A stretch of 32,287 nt of DNA, taken from NCBI GenBank assembly GCA_013151585.1, contig JAADHY010000029.1:1-32287 (forward strand). The letters are read 5' to 3'. The DNA comes from Planctomycetota bacterium. Its GTDB lineage: Bacteria; Planctomycetota; Planctomycetia; Planctomycetales; Planctomycetaceae. The notes under the pieces are model-generated. The model did not search any database, was not told the origin of the DNA, and was given only the letters and a program-made list of their open reading frames with translations. Of the stretch, positions 22,992 to 29,813 are shown piece by piece. Position numbers and translations under genes: made by a program. How positions within the stretch are numbered: position 1 is the stretch's first letter; each line of letters begins with the position of its first letter.

Positions 22992-25706
22992 GTGGAACGA
23001 CCTCGGTCTCGTGTTGTCGCTGCGCTATTGCGCGCAGGATGCGCCTGGCTGGCGCTGTGCTTCGCGATCGGTGAGGCTGGGACGGCCGACGAGCCGTCTG
23101 GCGGAAAAGCCGAATATCGCGCTTATCAGCTCCATCACAAGCCGGTCACCCAAGTCCGGCAAATGCTCGAACAAATCCTGGCCGACGCGCAGCCGAAACC
23201 GCACCTCGTGGCCGACGGCCAAGAGAATGTCTTGTTGGTGCGGGGCTCGGAGAGCGTGCATCGGCTGGTCCAGCAGGTTATCGAATCGGTGGACAGACCG
23301 ACGCCCTCGCCGCAAAAGTTGAAATCCACCCGTCGGGTCGTTCGCGTGTATAACTGTCCGGCCGACCGCCTTCGGTTTACCGCCGAAGCCCTGCAAAAGG
23401 AGTTTCCCGAGGCTCGAATCGCGGTCGTGGCGGATGTCTCGCAGATCGTGGTTTTGGCTGAGCCGGCAGTCCAGGAAGCGATTGCCCGCCACTTGTCCGA
23501 GCCAGCTCCTCGGCCCGTCCATCGTTCTTCCCAGGTCTCGCCGTCGGACGTCCCTGAACCGCAAGTCGAGCGAGTCGTGCTGTTGCGCAACGCGACGTTG
23601 GATCGTGTCGAACACCTGCTGACTCAATTGCTGAGTCCGCGTTTGGCCCCTTTGGGCAATCAGCCGGGGCGTTTTCAGTTTGTCAATAGCAAAGGCCGAC
23701 AAGCGCGTTTGACGCTGGATGCCACGCATCGAGCCGTGGAAATCGCGGGCGACCAAAGTGTGGTCACGCAATTCGAGCGTTTGGTCCGGCTGATCGACCA
23801 GCCCGAGTCAGGACCGGGATTCAAAGTCCGCATCCTGCCGGTCCGACGGGCCGATCCTGCGAAGATTCGGCAGGCGGTGGAAGCCTATCGCGGACGCTTG
23901 CCGGAGCGAACGACGAGGCCCGAAGGCGGTCGCGGTGGAGCCGGACGGTCGTCGCTGGAGCCCGGACGCGTCGGTCGCCGCCCGCCGCAAGAGCAGAGCC
24001 GATTGGGGCGGGGCGAGGCCGAAGGGGGAATCCAACAAGCCTCTTTCCAGCAGGGTCCGGCCGGCAAGGCAGCCGCGACCGCCGAGGAAGGGCAGCCGGA
24101 GGAAGAAGAACCGGCCATGCGCGAGCCCGGCTCGATGGTCGACATCGAGACCTTGCCTGATTTGGATGTGATCATCTTGCGCGGCCGGGAAGCCGACGTC
24201 GAAGAGCTGACGCGAATCATTGAGGAAATCGAGCGACTGAGCGTCGAAAAGCAGCCGACTATTGACATCGTCTACTTGAAACACATCAAGGGCGAGGCGC
24301 TGATGCAAGTACTGCAGCAGGTCCAACAGGCTTGGCTGGGCGGCCGACAGGGACGAGTCAGTGTGCTACCGCTGGTCAAGCCGAACGCCCTCTTGCTCAT
24401 CGGCTGGGGCGAGGCGATGGAAGCCATCAAAACGCTCATCCAAAAGTTGGACCAGCCCGTTCAGGCCTCGACGCAATTCAGAGTCTTTCGGCTGAAGCAC
24501 GCTCCGGTCAGTACGGTGCAGTCGACCGTGCAGCAGTTCTTTTCGAACCGAGGCGGTTTGGGACCTCAAGTTCGCGTGACGGCCGACGCGCGGACGAACT
24601 CGCTGGTGGTGGAAGCTGCGCCACGCGATATGGAAGAAGTGGCCTTGCTGATCCAGCAGCTCGATACGGATCAGTCGGAAGCGGTCATGCAAACGCGCAT
24701 TTTCCATTTGAAGAATACTCTGGCGGCGAACACCGCTCAGACGCTGCTCACCGCCATCCAAGCGGCGGCCGGTGGCGCGGCCGGACAAAAATCTTCTGTG
24801 CTCGAATTGCTCACGATCGACGCCAAGGGCCGGAAACGGATCAAATCCGGTTTGCTGGCAGACGTGCGCATCACGCCCGACGTCCGGGCCAATTCGCTCA
24901 TCGTATTCGCTCCGGCCCAGAGCATGGGCTTGATCGAAGCCTTGATTCATGAGCTGGACGACAAGCCGGCGGCGGTAGCCCAAATCAAAGTGTTTCGAAT
25001 CTTGAACGGCGACGCGACGTCACTGGTTCGCATGCTGCAAACGTTGCTGCCCACTCAGGCCGGAGCGACCGCCGTGCCGCAGCTCCCCACGGCGGAGGGA
25101 GAAGAGGGGTTGGTGCCGATCCGGTTCGCGGTTGACATCCGGACGAACAGCATCATCGCCACAGGTTCCGCCGGTGATCTGCAAATCATCGAAGCCTTGC
25201 TGTTGCGGCTGGACGAAAAAGACGTCCAGGAACGAAAAAACACGGTCTACCGTCTGAAAAACTCACCCGCCAACGACGTGGCGCGGGCCTTGAGCGAGTT
25301 CCTGCGGAGCGAGCGGGCCATCCTGCAGGCGGCCCCGGGAGCGGAGAGTCCGTATCTGCAGATCGAGCGGGAAGTGATTGTGGTTTCCGAGCCCGTCACC
25401 AACTCGCTCATCATCAGTGCCACAGCGAAGTACTACGACCGCATCATAGAGCTGATTGAGCAGCTCGATGCGCAGCCGCCGCAAGTGCTCATCCAAGTGC
25501 TGATCGCCGAGGTCGTGCTGGGAGACGCCGACGAGTTCGGCATCGAGGCTGGCATTCAAGATTCGGTCCTGTTCAATCGAAGCATACTTGACAACATTCA
25601 GACGATCACCCGGGTCAGTCGCGGCCGGCCAGATCAGCAACGAAGAGATTATCTCGGTCGAGGGCGTTCCCGGCTTCAATTTCATCAGCCAGCCGCTCGG
25701 CAATAA
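22992..25706 (+). CDS. Secretin (GspD-like), N-terminal part before frameshift
   Basis: Secretins form outer-membrane channels for type II secretion or pilus-like systems. A GTG start at 22992 gives a signal peptide (hydrophobic core about 8-26). The periplasmic part has nine similar ring-domain repeats, at about residues 39, 115, 193, 276, 422, 496, 568, 664 and 748; examples are 'YRAYQLHHKPVTQVRQMLEQ', 'FRVFRLKHAPVSTVQSTVQQ' and 'NTVYRLKNSPANDVARALSE'. A Gly/Arg/Glu-rich linker occupies about 300-375. The secretin core begins at about 830 with 'PQVLIQVLIAEVVLGDADEF'. After 'SVLFNRSILDNIQTITR' the sequence becomes unrelated and stops, because the rest of the core is in the +1 frame. Classical GspD has four N domains, so this one is unusually long. 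Confidence 0.88.
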   Translation: MERPRSRVVAALLRAGCAWLALCFAIGEAGTADEPSGGKAEYRAYQLHHKPVTQVRQMLEQILADAQPKPHLVADGQENVLLVRGSESVHRLVQQVIESVDRPTPSPQKLKSTRRVVRVYNCPADRLRFTAEALQKEFPEARIAVVADVSQIVVLAEPAVQEAIARHLSEPAPRPVHRSSQVSPSDVPEPQVERVVLLRNATLDRVEHLLTQLLSPRLAPLGNQPGRFQFVNSKGRQARLTLDATHRAVEIAGDQSVVTQFERLVRLIDQPESGPGFKVRILPVRRADPAKIRQAVEAYRGRLPERTTRPEGGRGGAGRSSLEPGRVGRRPPQEQSRLGRGEAEGGIQQASFQQGPAGKAAATAEEGQPEEEEPAMREPGSMVDIETLPDLDVIILRGREADVEELTRIIEEIERLSVEKQPTIDIVYLKHIKGEALMQVLQQVQQAWLGGRQGRVSVLPLVKPNALLLIGWGEAMEAIKTLIQKLDQPVQASTQFRVFRLKHAPVSTVQSTVQQFFSNRGGLGPQVRVTADARTNSLVVEAAPRDMEEVALLIQQLDTDQSEAVMQTRIFHLKNTLAANTAQTLLTAIQAAAGGAAGQKSSVLELLTIDAKGRKRIKSGLLADVRITPDVRANSLIVFAPAQSMGLIEALIHELDDKPAAVAQIKVFRILNGDATSLVRMLQTLLPTQAGATAVPQLPTAEGEEGLVPIRFAVDIRTNSIIATGSAGDLQIIEALLLRLDEKDVQERKNTVYRLKNSPANDVARALSEFLRSERAILQAAPGAESPYLQIEREVIVVSEPVTNSLIISATAKYYDRIIELIEQLDAQPPQVLIQVLIAEVVLGDADEFGIEAGIQDSVLFNRSILDNIQTITRVSRGRPDQQRRDYLGRGRSRLQFHQPAARQ

Positions 25707-27099
25707 CATCCAACAGAGCCCCGGGAGCTTGGGCGGTCAGGCGGCCTCCTATCTCGGCGTGGGCCGACTGAACAGCGAGCTCGGTTACGGCGGCCTGGTC
25801 CTTTCGCTCAGCAACGAGAGCGTGAGCGTGCTGATTCGTGCATTGCAAGATCGGCGACGAATTGAGATTCTCAGCCGTCCCCAAATCATGACGCTCGACA
25901 ACCAGCCGGCGTTCATCCAAGTGGGGGAACGAGTGCCCCGAGTCGTGGGCTCGCAGGTGAATCAGGTCGGTCAGGTGAACACCGTCACGCTCGAAAACGT
26001 CGGGTTGATTCTCGGCGTTACTCCGCGGATCAGCCCCGATGGGATGGTGGTGATGGAGATCGATGCCGAGAAATCCGACCTGGGCACCGAAGCCGAAGGA
26101 ATTCCGATTTCGATTTCCGCGACGGGCGAAGTCATCCGCTCCCCTCGCATCAATCTGACTATGGCCCAAACCACCGTTAGTGCGATGGACGGCCAAACGA
26201 TCGTGCTCGGAGGTCTCATCACAAAACGCAAATCGAGCATCTCGCGACGCGTACCTTGGCTGTCCGATTTGCCGGTGCTGGGCTCGTTGTTCCAGTACAA
26301 CAGCGAAATCAACGAACGAGCCGAACTGTTGATCTTCCTGACGCCTCACGTGATTCGGTCGAAGGAAGATGCCGAGAAGATGAAGCAACTGGAGGCGGCT
26401 CGCATGAGCTGGTGTGCGGCGGACGTCCACGAGCTAACCGGGTCCGGTGAGTTCTGTCGGACGGGAACATGTCCGTACTGCGACGGCGACATCCCCGTGA
26501 TTTATCCCGATTTCGACCCCCGCGGCAGTTTGCCTCCCGGTTCTCCTTCCCCTCCTCCCGCTCCTCTGCCGCTCGACCAGAATCTGCCCCCGGGCAGCGC
26601 CATCCAACAACAGTCCGCTCCGCATCCGTTCCCCGCTGCGGGACCTCCAGCCCCGTTCGACGCGGGTCACAGCGTGGTTCCATCGTCCGGCCCGATTCTT
26701 TCGCCGCGGCGCGACAACGGGCTCAGCGGGCTGACGCCTCCGATCAAGCCGACCAGCAACGAGACGGATCATCGCAAGAACCCTAAGAAGAAAAAGCGAG
26801 TGATGCCGGCTCTGTTCAAACTGCCTTGGAAACGGGAACGTCGGAAAGCCGCCGCGCCAGAGGCTGCTGGACGGGCGCAGACAGATCGAGGCGATCGTGC
26901 AGACGGACATCCGAAAGACGCCGCGGCGAGCACTTCCGCTCCCGAGGAACCAACAAAAAAGCCAGCCTCGCGTGACGCGGCGAATCCAGCAGACGGGCAG
27001 TTGGAATCGCAGTTTCAGTGGCGTTCCCAAGACCTGAGTGGGCCGCTGCAGCCAGCCGATCTCTCCCCTGCCGACCTGAAACCGGTTCCCAGCGAGTAA
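25588..27099 (+). CDS. Secretin (GspD-like), C-terminal part after frameshift
   Basis: This frame continues the secretin core lost from the previous entry; 25588 is only the first possible start codon and not a real gene start. The homologous part begins near 25630 with 'AGQISNEEIISVEGVPGFNF'. The core includes 'LNSELGYGGLVLSLSNESVS', 'VLIRALQDRRRIEILSRPQI', 'FIQVGERVPRVVGSQV', 'LILGVTPRISPDGMVVMEID' and 'LSDLPVLGSLFQYNSEINER', ending 'ELLIFLTPHVIRS', the normal end of a secretin. A tail of about 220 residues follows: a cysteine cluster (FCRTGTCPYCDGDIP), a Pro-rich stretch, a basic patch (NPKKKKRVMPALFKLPWKRE) and an acidic/polar end. The rejoined protein would have about 1,370 residues. Confidence 0.88.
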   Translation: MTTFRRSPGSVAAGQISNEEIISVEGVPGFNFISQPLGNNIQQSPGSLGGQAASYLGVGRLNSELGYGGLVLSLSNESVSVLIRALQDRRRIEILSRPQIMTLDNQPAFIQVGERVPRVVGSQVNQVGQVNTVTLENVGLILGVTPRISPDGMVVMEIDAEKSDLGTEAEGIPISISATGEVIRSPRINLTMAQTTVSAMDGQTIVLGGLITKRKSSISRRVPWLSDLPVLGSLFQYNSEINERAELLIFLTPHVIRSKEDAEKMKQLEAARMSWCAADVHELTGSGEFCRTGTCPYCDGDIPVIYPDFDPRGSLPPGSPSPPPAPLPLDQNLPPGSAIQQQSAPHPFPAAGPPAPFDAGHSVVPSSGPILSPRRDNGLSGLTPPIKPTSNETDHRKNPKKKKRVMPALFKLPWKRERRKAAAPEAAGRAQTDRGDRADGHPKDAAASTSAPEEPTKKPASRDAANPADGQLESQFQWRSQDLSGPLQPADLSPADLKPVPSE

Positions 27100-27142
27100 G
27101 GCGGGCGAGGAGCACAACACAGGAACCGCGTCGTACATTTTT

Positions 27143-27180
27143 GCGGGCGCACGGGACAGCTCCCGGTGCAACTTACCCGC
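27143..27180 (+). other. Hairpin between secretin and lipoprotein genes
   Basis: Nested arms GCGGG (27143-27147)/CCCGC (27176-27180) enclose CACGGGA (27150-27156)/TCCCGGTG (27161-27168). It lies 43 bases after the secretin stop with no T-tract; it might protect or end the secretin mRNA. Confidence 0.3.
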
Positions 27181-27271
27181 CAGAACAGTTGAGCATTTCC
27201 GGGATGAGAATTTCCGGAAAGGGAATCGCCATTGACCAGGGCAAGGCTTTCTCTGTTACGGAGTAACAAGA

Positions 27272-28726
27272 GTGAAAACGCAAACGGATTGGCCTCGCCG
27301 AATGGGGATGCTCCTGATCCTCGGGCTGACTTGTACGGCCACGGGGTGCGCTACGCTCTTGGAGCAGCCCATCGTACAAACAAAACCGAAACCGAAGGTC
27401 CCCACCAAAGCGACCGCGATTTGGAGCAACACAGTCTTGTACCAGCCGGGCAAGAAGCCCGTTCGAGGGTTCGGTGGTCGAGTCTTGTTCTTCGACGATC
27501 GCGCGAAGGAGCCGATTGTCGTCGACGGCACGGTGACGATCTATGCGTTCGATAATTCCGATCCCAACGTCGATCCGGCCGTCCCGGTTCGGAAGTATGT
27601 TTTCACTCCCGAGCAACTGCCGCTCCACCACAGCGAATCTGAGCTGGGGCACGCGTACGATTTCTGGATTCCCTGGGACGAAGTGGGCGGACCGTCCAAA
27701 AAGATCAGCTTGCTGCTGCGTTTCGACGCACGGACCGGAGAAACCTTGTTGACCGACACCTCGCAACACTATTTGCCGGGCGATTCTGACGCAGACCCCA
27801 AATCCATGCAGCACGCTCGGCGGCAGTCGTCGGAAAGCAATTTCCAGCCGACAGTCCAGCCGGCAGCCTTCGCAGAAGCTGCCTCCCCAGGCGAAGCCAC
27901 TCAGCTCGGTCGTGTTCAGCCTACGTCCCGAGAGCAGCCCGCCGGTCCCAGTCCCCTCAACCGACCGCCAATCGGTTCGGCCCGGCAAAAGGATTCTGTA
28001 TCCGGGTCGCCTCGGAGGGCCTTCCCTCAACAGCCATCTCCACGTTCTCCGCTGACGCCGGACACGCCCACAACCGCCGCAGGGCCGGAGCCGCACCGGA
28101 GAGACGGTCTACAAGTCTCCACGGTCACGATCGATGTTCCGCCGGGATTTGTCGAGCGGGTTCTGGTCGGGCCGGCGGGCCAAGCCGACGGAAAAGCGTC
28201 GCGACCGGGGCTTCCCAAACGCAAGCCGGCCGTCGCTCCAGGCGAAAGCCGCTCCGTTCCGACCACCACGCGGCTCTTACCAAAGCAGCCCCTGTTGAAT
28301 CAGACCGACGTCCCGTCGAGTCCGACCACCGATCAAACCCCTCGCTGGCTGGGCTCGTCTGGGGGAGGCTGGCCAAATGGAACCGGGACGACGTCCTCTG
28401 CACCGGAAAAACGGGACACCGCCCCCGTCGGTGCCGTTTCTCAAGCAATGAAAACGTCGCGGACGACAGCCGTCACTGACGGACGGTACTCTGCCGCATC
28501 TTCTGCCGAGAATCCTCTCTCGGTAGCTCCGTGGCCACCCGAAGCTCATTTCGTACAGAAACGATTCCCGGCTCGAACAACACGACCAAGGCTGCCAATC
28601 GCCGATCGTGTTCGGAGAGAACCGTACCGCGCAATGTGGCCGTCTGCCCTTCCACCGACACCTCGATTCGGCCCAAACGCTCCAGGGCCTGGAATGCTCC
28701 CCTATACGCCGTCAGGTCGCGGGTAG
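27272..28726 (+). CDS. Planctomycete-type lipoprotein linked to secretin
   Basis: The 484-residue product starts at a GTG preceded by GGAG at 8-base spacing. It has a lipoprotein signal (hydrophobic 13-22, lipobox-like TATGC with Cys26). Residues about 45-170 form a folded domain ('AIWSNTVLYQPGKKPVRGFG', 'GRVLFFDDRAKEPIVVDGTV', 'FTPEQLPLHHSESELGHAYD', 'FWIPWDEVGGPSKKISLLLR'), a pattern I recall from planctomycete lipoproteins found near secretins. From about 180 on it is a long Pro/Ser/Thr/Arg-rich disordered tail. It could help target or assemble the secretin as a pilotin would, but this rests on context only. The last 254 bases overlap the convergent BON gene on the other strand, and the tail there has weak composition, so the true 3' end could be earlier if a base has been lost. 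Confidence 0.78.
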   Translation: MKTQTDWPRRMGMLLILGLTCTATGCATLLEQPIVQTKPKPKVPTKATAIWSNTVLYQPGKKPVRGFGGRVLFFDDRAKEPIVVDGTVTIYAFDNSDPNVDPAVPVRKYVFTPEQLPLHHSESELGHAYDFWIPWDEVGGPSKKISLLLRFDARTGETLLTDTSQHYLPGDSDADPKSMQHARRQSSESNFQPTVQPAAFAEAASPGEATQLGRVQPTSREQPAGPSPLNRPPIGSARQKDSVSGSPRRAFPQQPSPRSPLTPDTPTTAAGPEPHRRDGLQVSTVTIDVPPGFVERVLVGPAGQADGKASRPGLPKRKPAVAPGESRSVPTTTRLLPKQPLLNQTDVPSSPTTDQTPRWLGSSGGGWPNGTGTTSSAPEKRDTAPVGAVSQAMKTSRTTAVTDGRYSAASSAENPLSVAPWPPEAHFVQKRFPARTTRPRLPIADRVRREPYRAMWPSALPPTPRFGPNAPGPGMLPYTPSGRG

Positions 28727-29159
28727 CCGATCCGCCCGAATTCTGGGGGATCGAAAAGGCGATGCGTAAGCGGGGTTCGTACAATCCGGTCGTCCGCGGC
28801 GCTCCGCGTGGACGATTCACGCTGGACGTTTCCCCAATCTCGACCCGCAGGCCAGCCGTCGGCGACGTCACCCGGCCGCTGGTCTGAGCTTGGACGGCAC
28901 CGACAAAGGATCGCACATCTCGCGAGTCGCTTCCGACGAAGTCGCTGCGCCGCCGGTTGCTCCGCAGGAACCGCTCTGCGCCAGACAAAGTGCCAACGTC
29001 ACTAGCCGCAGACGGGGAGGTGGAGATTCCGGGACGGGTTCGCCGGCTCAGCGGCTGTCCCAAGGTTCGAGCCCCAAACAATTGCGCCGAAACCGGTTCG
29101 GCGGCCACAGTCAAGAGCAGAATCGCCGACATCGACCAGATCAAATTGCGGACCGCCAT
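28473..29159 (-). CDS. Exported BON-domain protein
   Basis: The 228-residue protein has a signal peptide (hydrophobic core about 5-20, probable cleavage after VSA at 25). The middle (30-155) is a Ser/Arg-rich region with no recognised domain. At about residues 160-208 lies a BON-like domain: 'RIEVSVEGQTATLRGTVLSE', then 'HDRRLAALVVLFEPGIVSVR' and 'NELRV', matching the conserved glycine and the hydrophobic pattern of BON domains, which bind membranes or partner proteins in the periplasm. The start ATG is preceded by GGAGG at 8-base spacing and a perfect TATAAT lies about 80 bases upstream. It is convergent with, and overlaps, the lipoprotein gene. Confidence 0.8.
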   Translation of the reverse strand: MAVRNLIWSMSAILLLTVAAEPVSAQLFGARTLGQPLSRRTRPGISTSPSAASDVGTLSGAERFLRSNRRRSDFVGSDSRDVRSFVGAVQAQTSGRVTSPTAGLRVEIGETSSVNRPRGAPRTTGLYEPRLRIAFSIPQNSGGSATRDLTAYRGAFQALERLGRIEVSVEGQTATLRGTVLSEHDRRLAALVVLFEPGIVSVRNELRVATELPREDSRQKMRQSTVRQ

Positions 29160-29236
29160 TGCTATTGTCCTCCGCTTTCGCCCACGCCCGCCGGCGCGAT
29201 CGGACGACTTTTCAACGAGAATCTCCTCGCCTGCCT

Positions 29237-29242
29237 ATTATA
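29237..29242 (-). promoter_or_regulatory. -10 element of the BON-domain gene
   Basis: TATAAT (29242-29237) is a perfect -10, 78 bases before the ATG. No good -35 is found at 17 bases; TTGCGG lies at 20. The expected -35 position lies inside the left arm of the neighbouring inverted repeat. Confidence 0.4.
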
Positions 29243-29255
29243 TCGTCCTTCGCAA

Positions 29256-29320
29256 CGAAAAACCGCAACTGGGGCACCCGGCGCCAGAGACCAGATCGGT
29301 TTTTCGACTCGCAAACCGAT
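29256..29320. repeat. Nested inverted repeat beside BON promoter
   Basis: CGAAAAACCG (29256-29265) and CGGTTTTTCG (29297-29306) are perfect 10-base inverted arms around an inner CTGG/CCAG stem. The right arm also overlaps ATCGGTTT (29295-29302), which pairs with AAACCGAT (29313-29320), followed by TTTT. The two pairings exclude each other. It may be a plus-strand terminator or a DNA operator. Confidence 0.55.
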
Positions 29321-29522
29321 TTTTCAAAAAACTTCTTGCGAATTCGTTTCGGGCGGTCATACTGAATGCGTCAACAGATCTGACGCTCAGAAACTCTCTC
29401 AAAGCCGACTTGTGCGGACGTCATGCGAGCGCGAAGTTTCCGCGGAGCCTGACGGGACTCGGTCTGGAACGGTTCGGCTGGAGCCTCGTCCGGCCAGTTT
29501 TGAGGGAGTTGCTCAGCAGGCT

Positions 29523-29555
29523 GCGGTCGGACCGCTAGCGGTCGGGATGCGGTCG
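29523..29555. repeat. GCGGTCGG repeats with 14-base palindrome
   Basis: GCGGTCGG occurs at 29523-29530 and 29538-29545 and GCGGTCG at 29549-29555. Between the first two lies a perfect palindrome GACCGCTAGCGGTC (29530-29543). It may be a regulator site or a dispersed REP-like element. Confidence 0.4.
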
Positions 29556-29813
29556 TCTTTTCCCGAGGCGGGCGGTAGCGGGCCCGCCGCAGTCTTGGGG
29601 TTACGTCGGGGTGAGTCCGTCGGAGGAGCTTGTGGGCCCGTTTTGAGGGGAATTGTCGGCAACGCCCGCCCGAAGTGGATTTATCGAGATGCCTTGCAAA
29701 GCCCGATTCACTCGGCCAGCCGTTCCTCGATGAGCCCCCTTTTCGCTCCGGATGACGGACAGAGGCTCTGGCGCACGGCGGTTTTCACGGGAGTACGAGG
29801 AGGGAGAGCGGTC

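Larger units (their letters stand above)
29160..29813. other. Long intergenic region with palindromes
   Basis: This 654-base region lies between the divergent BON and DUF1559 genes. It holds a -10 for the BON gene (29237-29242), a nested inverted repeat (29256-29320), a possible plus-strand promoter pair TTGCGA (29336-29341)/CATACT (29358-29363) and a palindrome-plus-repeat cluster (29523-29555). No convincing coding sequence was seen. Confidence 0.45.

Noticed and set aside
22369..23322. Plus-strand open frame of 317 codons across the rpsJ-secretin gap
   Set aside because: It overlaps the secretin signal peptide and first repeats in another frame and has a Pro/Ser/Arg-rich shadow composition.
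26770..26835. PKKKKRV in the secretin tail resembles a eukaryotic nuclear localisation signal
   Set aside because: Short lysine runs arise easily and the protein is exported; I treat it only as a basic patch.
27233..27260. TTGACC before the lipoprotein gene as a promoter
   Set aside because: The matching -10 is poor and would leave almost no leader before the GTG.
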